This document shows positions 41,075-50,037 of a stretch of 64,000 nucleotides of DNA, piece after piece. Positions within the stretch are counted from its first letter, which is position 1; each line of letters opens with the position of its first letter. Origin of the DNA: Rhodococcus antarcticus (GTDB lineage Bacteria > Actinomycetota > Actinomycetes > Mycobacteriales > Mycobacteriaceae); NCBI RefSeq assembly GCF_026153295.1, contig NZ_CP110615.1:1240001-1304000 (forward strand), written 5' to 3'. Position numbers and translations under genes: made by a program. A model generated the notes under the pieces. That model ran no database searches. It saw only the letters and a program-made list of their open reading frames with translations, and was not told the DNA's origin.

Positions 41075-41845
41075 CTAACGGCCGGTCCACCGTGGTGGCC
41101 GCTTCTCGGCGAAGGCGCGTGGGCCCTCCTTGGCATCCTCAGTCTGCTTGATCCGCGCGGACGTCGCTTCGCTGCGCGACCAGCCCTCGTCCTCGTCGAT
41201 CTCGAGCGCGGCCCGGGCGATCGCCAGGCTCTCCCGGACGGCCAGCGGTGCGTTCGCGCAGATCCGCTCACCGAGCGCGCGAGCGGTCGGCACGACCTCG
41301 TCGGTGTCCACCACGTGGTTGACCAGACCCAGCCGGTGCGCCTCCTCGGCCCCGAACCGGTCCCCCGTCATGATCAGCTCCCGGGCCCGCGCCGCACCGA
41401 TGGCGCGGGGCAGCCGGAACACTCCGCCGCCGACGGCGACGATGCCCCGGGTCACCTCGGGGAGTCCGAAGGCGGCATCCCGGGCCGCCACCACCAGATC
41501 GCAGGCGAGCACCAGCTCGGTCCCACCCGCGAGGGCGAAACCGTTGACCGCCGCGATGACCGGTTTGCTGCGCGGGTAGCGCACGAACCCCGCGAAACCC
41601 CCTTTGGCCGAGGAAAGCTCAGGACCCCGACCGGCGGCGATGACCTTGAGGTCGGCCCCTGCTGAAAAGACCGAGCCGGCGCCGGTCAGGATCGCCAGCC
41701 ACACGTCCGGGTCAGCCTCGAACCGCTCCATCACCGCATTCATGGCAAGGGTGAGCTCAGGGTTGATGGCGTTGCGTTGCTCCGGTCGGTTGAGCGTGAT
41801 CGTCGCGATCCGGCCATCGACCTCGTAGCGAACCTCGTCAGTCAT
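41075..41845 (-). CDS. Enoyl-CoA hydratase/isomerase family protein
   Basis: A 256-residue crotonase-fold protein. ITLNRPEQRNAINPEL, FSAGADLKVIAAG (oxyanion hole 1) and VNGFALAGGTELVLACDLVV with the following FGLPEVTRGIVAVGGGVFRL (Glu of the hydratase pair) are present. It would hydrate the enoyl-CoA made by the dehydrogenases nearby. Its ATG overlaps the upstream gene stop (ATGA), and the CaiB gene follows 16 bases downstream. Confidence 0.92.
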   Translation of the reverse strand: MTDEVRYEVDGRIATITLNRPEQRNAINPELTLAMNAVMERFEADPDVWLAILTGAGSVFSAGADLKVIAAGRGPELSSAKGGFAGFVRYPRSKPVIAAVNGFALAGGTELVLACDLVVAARDAAFGLPEVTRGIVAVGGGVFRLPRAIGAARARELIMTGDRFGAEEAHRLGLVNHVVDTDEVVPTARALGERICANAPLAVRESLAIARAALEIDEDEGWSRSEATSARIKQTEDAKEGPRAFAEKRPPRWTGR

Positions 41846-42594
41846 CTGCGCTCCGTCTCAGCGAGGTAGTCGTGCACCATCTCAGGGCGTCCCAGGGTGA
41901 GGTCGGTGAGGATGTGGGTGGCCGACAGCACCTCGAGCACCGGGAGGTCGGCCAACGGCGCCAGCGCGTGCTCGAACAGCTGGAGCCGGGCCGGGCCGCT
42001 CCAGGCGCCCTTGATCGTGATGTCGGTGATCTGAGAGCGGACCAGCTCCAGGATTCGCGGCCGGCGGTCGTAGCCGGGCAGGATCTTCAGCCCGTACGTG
42101 GGCTGCCCGATCTCCTCGCGGGCGGCAGCCTCCTCCACCTGGCCGTGCTTGTACCCCATCGTCGCCGTAGCCACCCGCAGCGAGCCGTAGTCGAGAGTGC
42201 CGACCAACGTGTCGGTGTCGACGTAGAGCGCAGGCGCCCCCATCTTCTTCGGGAACGCGCTGATCTCCCGTCCACTTGCGATCGAGCTGAGGCTGTCGAC
42301 ATACATCGCGTGCAGGTAGTCGGCGGGCTCCCCGTCGTACTCGACCCGCAACACCTGGCCGGATTCACAGAACGCACCGAGACCGGTCACGTCGGGCATC
42401 TTCATGACCTCGAAGCGGACCAACGGCTCGGCGACGGTCAGCGGCTCGGGCACCAGCTTCCGCATCGCCTCCGGGTCGGTGCGATAGGTGATGTTGAGGT
42501 ACTCCCGGTCGGTGAACCGATAGGGGCCGCCCGGCGGATAGGCAGGCGCTCCGAGGGGCGTCGTCAGCTGGCGCCGGACGTCTTCGATCCGCAT
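41842..42594 (-). CDS. Acetoacetate decarboxylase family protein
   Basis: A 250-residue protein. REISAFPKKMGAPAL contains the Lys pair that forms the Schiff base in acetoacetate decarboxylase, and EYLNITYRTDPEAMRKLVPE with VRFEVMKMPDVTGLG are family segments. True enzymes turn acetoacetate into acetone and CO2; many actinobacterial relatives have other or unknown substrates. GGGAGA precedes the ATG. As the first gene of the run with hydratase and CoA transferase, it may act on a 3-oxoacid from the same pathway. Confidence 0.88.
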   Translation of the reverse strand: MRIEDVRRQLTTPLGAPAYPPGGPYRFTDREYLNITYRTDPEAMRKLVPEPLTVAEPLVRFEVMKMPDVTGLGAFCESGQVLRVEYDGEPADYLHAMYVDSLSSIASGREISAFPKKMGAPALYVDTDTLVGTLDYGSLRVATATMGYKHGQVEEAAAREEIGQPTYGLKILPGYDRRPRILELVRSQITDITIKGAWSGPARLQLFEHALAPLADLPVLEVLSATHILTDLTLGRPEMVHDYLAETERR

Positions 42595-42783
42595 GTCGTC
42601 TCCCTGGCTAGAGCGTCGCCGAAGACTAGCGGTACAAGGGGTGCAGCGGTGTGGGACACCGGAACGACGCAAGGCCGTCCACGCGACCCTCCACCGGCCT
42701 CGGAACCAGGTACGCCGGTGTCACTCGTGCCGGTACTCGTGCCCGATCGGGTCACGAGGGCAGAAGTTCTGGACCACATCCGT

Positions 42784-44454
42784 TCAGCCGACCGCCGCCA
42801 GGAGCGGGACGTGCTTCACGGGCCGGCGGAGCCCGAGGGCCAGGGCGACGCCCGCCGCCGCCAGCGCCGCCAGCGCCCCGCCCTGGAACACCGTGTGCAC
42901 CTGGACGAGCGCAGTGTCGAGCAGGGCACTGGCGTCTCCCTGGTCGGGCAGCGCAGCCACCGCCCGGTAGTAGCGGTGCAGCCCGACCGTGGTGAGCAGC
43001 GCGAGGCCCACCACCATCCCCACGGTGCGCGCGACCACGACCAGCGCACCCGCCACCCCGTGCGCCTCCGCGGGCGCGACCTCCAGGGCGGCAGCGTTCA
43101 CCGGGGCGAGGGCGAGCCCCAGCCCCAGCCCCACGGCCGCTAGCACCACGGTGGCCGACACCGTCGACGCCAGGTCGGCCGCACCCCAGCCGGACATGAC
43201 GAACAGCCCCACCGCGGCGAGCAGCAGTCCCGATCCCGCGACCACCCCACCGCCGAGCCGTCTCAGCGCCCACCCGCCCAGCACCGCCCCCACCGGGACC
43301 GCCACCAGGAAGCGCACCAGCACGAGCGCGGCCGTGGTCTGCGAGCTGGTCAGCGTCAGCCGGGCCAGGAGCGGGACGTCCACCACCACCGCGACCAGCG
43401 CGGCCCCCACGAGCAGGCTCACCACCACCGCGACCGCGCCGCGCCCGCGCAGCACCCCCCGCGCCACGAGCGGTGCCGCCGCCATGCGCTGCCGCAGCAC
43501 CAGCGCCACCCCGGCGACCCCGCCCAGCGGCAGCAGGTACACCCCGAGGGGACCGACCACGGCCTGGGCCGGGTCCGCGGAGGAGAAGGTCAGCACGAGC
43601 GAACCGAGCGTGACGGCCAGCAGCGCGGCGCCGGGCAGGTCGGTCCGCAGCAGCACCGGCAGCCAGCGTCGGGCGGTGCCTGCGGCGAGCAGCAGCAGCC
43701 CCACACCGGTGGCGAGGCCGATGGGGGTGAGCACCCGGGAGGTCCCGCTGAACGGCACGAACGGGACGCCGAGTGTGACGTCGGTGGCGAGCACCTCGGG
43801 GGCGGCCAGGGTGAGCACCCCCAGCGCTGCGACCACGACTCCCAGCACCGGGACCCCGAGACGGAGCAGCGGCGGACCGGCCGCCCGCTCCGGGCGCGCG
43901 AGCACCCGCACCACGAGGAACAGGACGGCACCCGCGGCGGCGTTGAACCAGAAGATCGCCCGCCAGCCCGCGACCGCGAGGATCACCGCCCCCAGCACCG
44001 GACCGAGCACCGCTCCCAGCTCCTGCACCGCACCGACCACGCCGAGCGGGGTACCCCGTCGGTCCGCGGGCCACAGGGCCGCCACCAGGGCGAGCGTCGC
44101 CGGGACCAGCCCGCCGCCGCCGACGCCCTGCACGAATCGACCCACGACAAGGACGTCCAGCTCCACGGCCAGCGCCGTCACCACTGAGCCCACGACGAAG
44201 ATCGCCAGGCAGCCGAGCAGGACGCGGGCGCTGTCGAGCACGTCGACGATCCGCCCGGCCAGCGGGAGCGCCGCGAGGTAGCCGAGCAGGAACCCCGAGA
44301 TGATCGGGGTGCCGCGCTGCAGGGCCTCGATGCCCAGCCCGACGCCGGCCATCATGTCGGTGAGCGCGAGGACGACGACGTAGGTGTCGGCCGCGGCGAG
44401 CAGGACGGCGATCGAGCCCGCCGCGAGCAGCGCCCTAGGGCTTGCTGATCTCAA
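42784..44454 (-). CDS. MFS exporter of the P55 (Rv1410c) type
   Basis: A 556-residue membrane protein with 14 likely helices. The opening is LLAAGSIAVLLAAADTYVVV, and GRFVQGVGGGGLVPATLALV and LGVVGAVQELGAVLGPVLGA are motifs A/C of the drug-exporter type. It starts at a TTG that overlaps the LprG-like lipoprotein gene by 20 bases. In mycobacteria the lprG-p55 operon exports triacylglycerol and lipoarabinomannan-related lipids to the outer envelope and affects drug tolerance; the same gene order here supports that role. P55 loop extensions between helices 9 and 10 cannot be judged by eye. Confidence 0.82.
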   Translation of the reverse strand: MRSASPRALLAAGSIAVLLAAADTYVVVLALTDMMAGVGLGIEALQRGTPIISGFLLGYLAALPLAGRIVDVLDSARVLLGCLAIFVVGSVVTALAVELDVLVVGRFVQGVGGGGLVPATLALVAALWPADRRGTPLGVVGAVQELGAVLGPVLGAVILAVAGWRAIFWFNAAAGAVLFLVVRVLARPERAAGPPLLRLGVPVLGVVVAALGVLTLAAPEVLATDVTLGVPFVPFSGTSRVLTPIGLATGVGLLLLAAGTARRWLPVLLRTDLPGAALLAVTLGSLVLTFSSADPAQAVVGPLGVYLLPLGGVAGVALVLRQRMAAAPLVARGVLRGRGAVAVVVSLLVGAALVAVVVDVPLLARLTLTSSQTTAALVLVRFLVAVPVGAVLGGWALRRLGGGVVAGSGLLLAAVGLFVMSGWGAADLASTVSATVVLAAVGLGLGLALAPVNAAALEVAPAEAHGVAGALVVVARTVGMVVGLALLTTVGLHRYYRAVAALPDQGDASALLDTALVQVHTVFQGGALAALAAAGVALALGLRRPVKHVPLLAAVG

Positions 44455-45142
44455 CCGCTGCGCCGTACTGGTCGAGCACCAGGTCGTAGGTCGAGGTCGA
44501 CCCCGGGTAGAACGGCCCCGTCAGCTCCACCGTCCGCAGCTGCGACCCGTCGGGGACCACCCCGAAGGTGACGGTGAAGGTGCCGGTGCGGTCACCGACC
44601 ACGAACAGGTCCGCGACGGCCGTGCCCGGGAGCGAGCCGGAGTAGGTGCTGAGTACCTCGCTGCCCTTGCGGGTGGAGCTGCCCGCCACCGGGTCCTTGG
44701 TCGCTGTCAGCAGCGATGTGAGACCGGTGCCCTGCGCGAAGAGGCGGGCGGGGTCGGGCGCCCCGAACGTCGCGGGGTCAACCACCGAGGGCGTTGAGGC
44801 GAAGGGCAGCGTCGCGTAGACCTTGCCGTCGACGGCCACCACCTTCGACGACGCCGTGGTTCCGGCGAGCACCAGCTGCAGCGTGCCCTGGAAGGCGGGG
44901 GCGTGCGTGCCCACGCCGTCGGCGCTGACCACGCCGGACACGGTGGAGGGCAGGTTCTTGCTGGTGAGCACGAGGTGCACCGACGACGCCGCGTCCACCG
45001 TGCCGGCAACGGTGGCCAGCTCCTGCGCGGGGCCCACCCCCGGGGCAGGGGACGACGTGGAGCCGGAGCAACCGGCCAGCGCGGCGCAGGCCAGGACCAG
45101 CCCCGCCCCCACCGACGCGACGGAGGTCCACCGGGCAGCCAT
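44435..45142 (-). CDS. lprG: LppX/LprAFG-family lipoprotein, LprG-like
   Basis: A 235-residue lipoprotein. Signal peptide with lipobox LAGC (Cys25). The mature part follows LprG: SVHLVLTSKNLPSTVSGVVS, FQGTLQLVLAGTTASSKVVA, VDGKVYATLPF, DPARLFAQGTGLTSLLT and the end YDLVLDQYGAAVEISKP. LprG has a hydrophobic cavity that carries acylated lipids such as LAM precursors to the envelope together with the MFS partner. The gene order and overlap with the P55-type gene match the mycobacterial operon. ATG at 45142. Confidence 0.87.
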   Translation of the reverse strand: MAARWTSVASVGAGLVLACAALAGCSGSTSSPAPGVGPAQELATVAGTVDAASSVHLVLTSKNLPSTVSGVVSADGVGTHAPAFQGTLQLVLAGTTASSKVVAVDGKVYATLPFASTPSVVDPATFGAPDPARLFAQGTGLTSLLTATKDPVAGSSTRKGSEVLSTYSGSLPGTAVADLFVVGDRTGTFTVTFGVVPDGSQLRTVELTGPFYPGSTSTYDLVLDQYGAAVEISKP

Positions 45143-45450
45143 GTCCTCAGCCTAGGGGTCGAGGCCGGGGCCTTGCGCCGATATTGCCGGGCTGTCTCGG
45201 CAACGGTGTTTCCGGCGGTTTCGATGAAAACGTTCCGGCTTGCGGCCAGCGGTCAGCGGTCGGCGGGGGTGTGTCCGGTGTTTCCCACATGGTGAGGGTG
45301 CATGTTCATGCAGCTGTGGGATGAGGTCGTGCTCCACCGGTCGAGCTGCACGGCGTGTGGTGAACCACGAGTTGCGGCGCGGGCGAGCGGCTGTTCGCAC
45401 CAGGCAGTATTTCGTGGCATGAGGTATTGCCACGGAAGTAGCGCAGGGGG
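45143..45450. other. Divergent intergenic region between lprG and the TetR gene
   Basis: About 308 bases; no gene supported. It carries promoters in both directions, but no clear TetR operator was identified. Confidence 0.45.
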
Positions 45451-46056
45451 ATGCTCCTGGGTGTGACGCGGCCGTACACGATGCGAGCCCGGGCAACCGC
45501 GGTTGCGGAGACCCGGGACCGGATCGTGGCCGCGGCGCTCGCGCTCGCGGAGGCGACCCGGTCGGCAGACCTCACGTTGGATGCCGTGGCCGCCCGGGCG
45601 GAGGTGGGAGTGCGGACAGTGCTGCGGCACTTCGGGAGCCGTGACGGCCTGCTGGAGGCGGTGTTCGCGGCTGGTCGCGTCGAGGTGGAAGAGGAACGGC
45701 TCGCCCCCGAGGGGGATGTCGACACAGCCTTGACGGCGCTGGTGGCGCACTACGAGCGCCGGGGTGACCTCGTCATGCACCTGCTCGCCCAGGAGGGCAC
45801 CGAGCCCCCCATCGACGGGTTGCTCTCGGGTGGACGCGAGCTGCACCGGCGGTGGGTGAGGGGGGTCTTCAACCCGTGGCTGGTGGGCCCTGGTGCGGAA
45901 GGCGTGGTGGACCTGCTGGTCGTGGTGACCGACGTCTACGCCTGGAAGCTGCTCCGCCGCGACCGCGCGCTGTCCGCGGCCGACACCACAAACCGGCTGC
46001 GTCGTCTCGTCGACGCAGTCCTAGCCCACGAGGGAGAGCGCGACCACCATGTCTGA
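45451..46056 (+). CDS. TetR/AcrR-family transcriptional regulator
   Basis: A 201-residue regulator. The HTH lies at ~residues 20-65: RDRIVAAALALAEA, LTLDAVAARAEVGVRTVLRH, FGSRDGLLEAVFAAG. The C-terminal ligand domain is helical and variable. Three starts are possible: ATG 45451, GTG 45463 (best spaced from the GGGGG ribosome site) and ATG 45481. It overlaps the glycosyltransferase gene by 8 bases, so it most likely controls that gene and possibly the divergent lipid exporter. Confidence 0.9.
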   Translation: MLLGVTRPYTMRARATAVAETRDRIVAAALALAEATRSADLTLDAVAARAEVGVRTVLRHFGSRDGLLEAVFAAGRVEVEEERLAPEGDVDTALTALVAHYERRGDLVMHLLAQEGTEPPIDGLLSGGRELHRRWVRGVFNPWLVGPGAEGVVDLLVVVTDVYAWKLLRRDRALSAADTTNRLRRLVDAVLAHEGERDHHV

Positions 46057-47188
46057 CACCCGCACAGCGCGCGTGCTCGTCGCCACCGCGGACCTGGGGG
46101 GCAATGCCCCCCCGGCCTTGGGCATCGCTGCCCGCCTCGCCGCGGACGGGGCTGACGTGCACGTCATCGGCCACGACCGGCAGCGGTCGGCGGTTGCCGC
46201 ATTGGGACTGGGATTCACCGCCTACACCCACCCCCGTGGGTACGACGCGCGGAAGCCCCGGTCAACGCCGTCGACCATTCGGGGTCTCGCCGGGCTGTCG
46301 TGCGACAGCGGCGTCGGGGTGGACCTGCTCGAGACCGCGGCGACCCGGCGCAGCGAGGTGCTCCTGGTCGACTGCATGCTGCTGGCAGCCCTGCGAGCCG
46401 GTGCTCGGTCGGGCCTCCCCACCGTTGCGCTCGTCCACACCTTTCCCGAATTCTTCACCGGGCCGTGGGCGCACGGTCCGATCGGCGCCCTGGCCACGCT
46501 GCGGGGGCTGCGGCCGGCGACGGTGTGGGCGGAACTGGCCGGCGCGGTGACGGTGTGTCTGCCCGAGCTGGTGGGGGCGAGCACGGCCTTGGGTGGCCCG
46601 GTGGTGGGCCCCGTGTGGCAGGGCACGCCGAGGCGCGCGACACCGTCCCCGGTCCGACCGGTGGTGTTGATCAGCCTGAGCACCGTGTGGTGGTCGGGCC
46701 AGGACGCCGTCGCGCAGCGGGTGCTCGACGCGGTCGGCGGCCTGGACGTCGACGCCATCTTCACCACCGGGCCGGCACTGGATCCTGCGGCGTTGACCGC
46801 TCCTGCCAACGTGGAGGTGCACCGCTGGGCCGACCACGCCGATCTGCTGCCCGGGGTCAACGCGGTCATCGGTCATGGTGGGCACGCCACCACGATGCTG
46901 GCGCTGGCGCACGACCTGCCACTGCTGATGCTGCCGATGCACCCCCTGGTCGACCAGCCGACCGTGGCCCGAGTCGTCGCCGAGCACGGCGCCGGCCTGA
47001 GGCTGCGCCGGAGCGCCCCCGTCGAGACGATCCGGAGCGCCCTCGACCGCCTCGTCACCGACCCCAGCTACCGCATCGCCGCCGGCGATCTCGGGGCCCG
47101 GATCCGTGGTCACGACGGGGCCGCCGCTGCCAGCCACTACCTACGCGGTCTCGGCCACAACCAGGACGCGGTCCCGAACACCACGTAG
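46049..47188 (+). CDS. UDP-glycosyltransferase-like protein (GT1)
   Basis: A 379-residue GT-B protein. The N-terminal domain opens ARVLVATADLGGNAPPALG, and the C-terminal nucleotide-sugar motif is NAVIGHGGHATTMLALAHD, then LPLLMLPMHPLVDQP. The family glycosylates lipids, macrolides or other small molecules. The sugar-contacting acidic residue is at the usual place after the proline-rich loop. It is coupled to the TetR gene; the target molecule is unknown, and inactivation of a toxic compound is one possibility. Confidence 0.88.
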   Translation: MSDTRTARVLVATADLGGNAPPALGIAARLAADGADVHVIGHDRQRSAVAALGLGFTAYTHPRGYDARKPRSTPSTIRGLAGLSCDSGVGVDLLETAATRRSEVLLVDCMLLAALRAGARSGLPTVALVHTFPEFFTGPWAHGPIGALATLRGLRPATVWAELAGAVTVCLPELVGASTALGGPVVGPVWQGTPRRATPSPVRPVVLISLSTVWWSGQDAVAQRVLDAVGGLDVDAIFTTGPALDPAALTAPANVEVHRWADHADLLPGVNAVIGHGGHATTMLALAHDLPLLMLPMHPLVDQPTVARVVAEHGAGLRLRRSAPVETIRSALDRLVTDPSYRIAAGDLGARIRGHDGAAAASHYLRGLGHNQDAVPNTT

Positions 47189-47378
47189 TTGGTGCAGAGC
47201 AGGTGTCTCGGCGTGAGCGCACGCCGAGCGCGTGCTGCCAGCAGCCCGTTGTGAGCCGCGTGCGGGCGCCGGTTCGCGGACACCTTCGAGGGACTGCGTG
47301 TGAACCTCAGGCGCGTCAAGGTGGGCCGCGGAACCCGTTGATTCCCTTCGCGTTACGGCGGCGCTGATCGTGTGCCTC

Positions 47379-48023
47379 TCATCCATGGGCGACCTCGCCC
47401 AGCGCGGTCCGCGGCTGCGGGCCGCTGGTGCTGACGGGTCGGAGTTGGTCGGTGAGGTAGTGCTGGAGGGTGGCGCCGAGGATGGGCGCGAGCTCGTCGG
47501 CGGCGGCCGAGGTGATGGGTTCGAAGCGCAGCACGTAGCGCGTCATGGCGAGGCCGACGACCTGGGAGGCCACCAGGGCGGCGCGGCGCTCGGGCTGGTC
47601 GGCTCCGATGCCCTCGACCAGCGGCCGGAGGATGACGCGCAGCAGCAGGGTGCGCAGCCGGTCGGCGGAGTCCTCGTGCGACACGGCGCCGCGCAGCATG
47701 GCGAGCATTGGCCCTTGCCCCGGCGCCCCGTCCCAGACCACCAGGAACGCGCGGACGATGCGCTCGCCGAGCCCGGCCACGCCCTCGGAGAGCAGCGCGC
47801 CGACGAGGGTCGCGGGATCCATCGGCAGCTCGACGGCCGCGTCGAACAGGCCGGACTTGCTGCCGAAGAAGTGTGTCACCAGCGAAGGATCGACCCCGGC
47901 GGTACGAGCGACGGCGCGCAGCGACGTGGCGGTGTACCCCTGGGCGCTGAAGGCTTCCCTGGCCTCGGCGAGGATCGCGTCGCGGGTGCCGCTGTCACCG
48001 GGTCGTCGGCCGGAGGGCTTCAC
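47379..48023 (-). CDS. TetR-family regulator of the ABC exporter
   Basis: A 214-residue regulator. N-terminal HTH: TRDAILAEAREAFSAQGYTA, SLRAVARTAGVDPSLVTHFF, GSKSGLFDAAV. A C-terminal TetR domain (VGLAMTRYVLRFEPI segment) follows. The GTG overlaps the ABC permease stop (GTGA), so it is the third gene of the exporter operon and probably represses it, using direct repeats before the ATPase gene. Confidence 0.92.
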   Translation of the reverse strand: MKPSGRRPGDSGTRDAILAEAREAFSAQGYTATSLRAVARTAGVDPSLVTHFFGSKSGLFDAAVELPMDPATLVGALLSEGVAGLGERIVRAFLVVWDGAPGQGPMLAMLRGAVSHEDSADRLRTLLLRVILRPLVEGIGADQPERRAALVASQVVGLAMTRYVLRFEPITSAAADELAPILGATLQHYLTDQLRPVSTSGPQPRTALGEVAHG

Positions 48024-48757
48024 GCGGAACGCCGCCGCAGCGTGGCTGCGCCCAGGGACAGGGCCAGCAGGGAGGCGCCGGCGACCACGGCGAGGTCGAG
48101 GGCGAGGTGGCCGCTGAGGGAGGAGGTGCGGGTGAGCTCCTGCATGCCGTCGACGGCGTAGGTGAGCGGAAGGAGGTCCGCGAGCCACTGCAGCGGCGTC
48201 GCCATCTCCTGGCGCGCCGCGAACAGACCGCACAGCAGCAGCTGCGGTAGGACCACGGCGGGGAGGAACTGCACGGCCTGGAACTCGTTGCGCGCGAAGG
48301 CGGACAGGAACAGCCCCAGGGCCATCCCCAGCAGGGCGTCGAGCACGGCGAGCAGGACGACGAGGACAGGGCCGGCGCTGACCTGGAGGCCCAGGGGGCC
48401 GAGGGCGACCGCGGAGGCGATCACGGTCTGCAGCACGGCCAGCGACCCGAAGGCGAGGGCGTAGCCGAACAGCAGGTCTCCGCGACCGAGGGGAGTGGTG
48501 AGCAGCCGCTCCAAGGTTCCGCTGGTGCGCTCGCGCAGCATCGCCACCGACGTCACCAGGAACATCGTGGTGAACGGGAACAGCGCGAGCAGTGGGGCGC
48601 CGATGTGGTCGAACACCTGGGGGACGTCGTTGTAGACGTACCGCAGCAGGGTGAGCAGCACCACGGGCACCACGAGCAGCAGGGCCAGGGTGCGGTGGTC
48701 GCGGCGCAGCTGGGTGAGGACCCGACGGGCGGTGGCGAGGGTGACCGTCAGCGTCAT
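48020..48757 (-). CDS. ABC-2 type transporter permease
   Basis: A 245-residue membrane protein with six helices of the ABC-2 family; FPFTTMFLVTSVAMLRERTS, GTLERLLTTPLGRGDLLFGY and LPLTYAVDGMQELTR are typical. With the ATPase upstream it forms an exporter for drugs or lipids (DrrAB/Yhf type). Start overlaps the ATPase stop (ATGA). Confidence 0.92.
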   Translation of the reverse strand: MTLTVTLATARRVLTQLRRDHRTLALLLVVPVVLLTLLRYVYNDVPQVFDHIGAPLLALFPFTTMFLVTSVAMLRERTSGTLERLLTTPLGRGDLLFGYALAFGSLAVLQTVIASAVALGPLGLQVSAGPVLVVLLAVLDALLGMALGLFLSAFARNEFQAVQFLPAVVLPQLLLCGLFAARQEMATPLQWLADLLPLTYAVDGMQELTRTSSLSGHLALDLAVVAGASLLALSLGAATLRRRSA

Positions 48758-49464
48758 GCGGGGGCTCCTTCGGCGATCGCGAGGAAGGCGTGCTCGACGT
48801 CGGCGGTGCCGGTGCTCGCGAGCAGCCCGGCCGGTGAGTCGTCGGCGACGAGGCGACCTTCACGGAGCAGCAGCAGCCGGTCGCAGCGGCTGGCCTCGTC
48901 CATGACGTGGCTGCTGACCAGGATGGTCGTACCGGCGCCCGCGAGGTGGCGGAACAACCCCCAGAGGTCGCGGCGGAGAACAGGGTCGAGGCCGACGGTC
49001 GGCTCGTCCAGGACCAACAGGTCGGGGGTCCCCAACAGGGCGGTGGCGAGCGATACGCGGGCCCGTTCACCGCCGGAGAGGGACCCGATGAGCTGGCCGG
49101 ACCGGGTGGCCAGGCCGACCTCGGTGAGCACCTCCGAGATGCGCCCGGCCGACGCGCCGAGGATGGCCGCGAAGTAGCGGAGGTTCTCCGCGATCGACAG
49201 GTCGGTGTAGACCGCCGGCGCCTGCGTCACGTACCCGACGCGGTGGCGCAGGGCGGCCGACCCGGCGGGCAGACCCAGGACCGTGACCATGCCGGCGACT
49301 CCGCTCTGCACCCCTACCAGCGCCCGCATGAGGGTGGTCTTGCCGGAGCCGGACGGCCCGAGCAAGCCGGTGATCCGGCTGGGCTCGAGGGTGAACGACA
49401 CCTCGTGCAGCACGTCGGCGCGACCTCGCGTCACGGTGAGGCCTTGAACCTCCACTGAATGCAT
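48754..49464 (-). CDS. ABC transporter ATP-binding protein
   Basis: A 236-residue ATPase. Walker A LLGPSGSGKTTLMRAL, Q-loop in VGYVTQAP, signature GSLSGGERARVSLA, Walker B LLVLDEPTVGLDP and switch His in LVSSHVMDEA are all intact. The ATG at 49464 is preferred over one 39 bases upstream, because the HSVEVQGLTVTRG strand starts the fold and repeat DNA lies before it. Pairs with the permease and is repressed by the coupled TetR. Confidence 0.94.
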   Translation of the reverse strand: MHSVEVQGLTVTRGRADVLHEVSFTLEPSRITGLLGPSGSGKTTLMRALVGVQSGVAGMVTVLGLPAGSAALRHRVGYVTQAPAVYTDLSIAENLRYFAAILGASAGRISEVLTEVGLATRSGQLIGSLSGGERARVSLATALLGTPDLLVLDEPTVGLDPVLRRDLWGLFRHLAGAGTTILVSSHVMDEASRCDRLLLLREGRLVADDSPAGLLASTGTADVEHAFLAIAEGAPA

Positions 49465-49468
49465 CACA

Positions 49469-49494
49469 CGTTGAGTTGTACACCCGTTGAATTG
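49469..49494. promoter_or_regulatory. Direct repeats CGTTGAGTTG / CGTTGAATTG before the ABC operon
   Basis: Two 10-base copies, 9 of 10 identical, with a 16-base period, directly upstream of the ATPase start. Between them lies TACACC. They overlap where the promoter should be and are candidate binding sites for the operon's TetR protein. Confidence 0.5.
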
Positions 49495-49569
49495 GCCGGG
49501 CAAGCGACACCAGCATGTTCATGCGTGACTGTCGATGACGTCGCCACCAGTGCCGGCCTCGCCCGGGCG

Positions 49570-49828
49570 GTGCGGACGGGCCCATCCACCAGGTCGTGGC
49601 GGTCACCGCGGCGGCGGGGGCGTCATCCGGGAGGGCCGGGCAGGCGATGGACACAATGTCACCGCCGAACCGACCCTTGTACGACTCGGTACCGCACGAC
49701 TGCACGGTGGCGGTCACTGGGTTGGAGGCGTGGATGTTCAGCGCCCAGGCCCCGTGGAGGGCAGCGGCGAGCGACCATGCAACGGCCCAGCCCCAGCGGC
49801 TGCGTGTCCACCAGCGGGGCCGCTGCAC
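49570..49828 (-). pseudogene. Possible broken gene for a small exported protein
   Basis: A minus-strand frame opening MQRPRWWTRSRWGWAVAWSL, with a hydrophobic stretch, then NPVTATVQSCGTESYKGRF and GGDIVSIACPA, looks like a real single-span protein with two extracytoplasmic cysteines. After ~85 residues the frame turns into the antisense-like Arg-rich pattern, with no proper end. Possibly a truncated or frameshifted gene. The surrounding 49504-50037 has no other supported feature. Confidence 0.3.
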
Positions 49829-50037
49829 CAGCTCCCTGGCGCAGGACCTTCACCCGGCCCGGCCGTTGCCCGGCGCGAGCTCGCCGTCGACGGAGGGCGG
49901 ACCGGCAAGCTGCCCGCCGGGGCAGCACGGCGTCGACCTGCGGGCCCTGCTGTGCACGCCTGCGATCGTGCCAGCCGAGCGTTTCGTGGCTACGACCAGC
50001 CGGCGCCATCGGTTCTCGCCGTTGCGGTTGCCAGTCC

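Noticed and set aside
38776-41151. 791-codon plus-strand frame spanning the fusion-gene end and CaiB
   Set aside because: Out of phase with the dehydrogenase and antisense to CaiB; no motif.
49067-49828. Full 253-codon minus-strand frame as an intact gene
   Set aside because: Its second half overlaps the ABC ATPase gene in another phase; only the first ~85 codons look coding.
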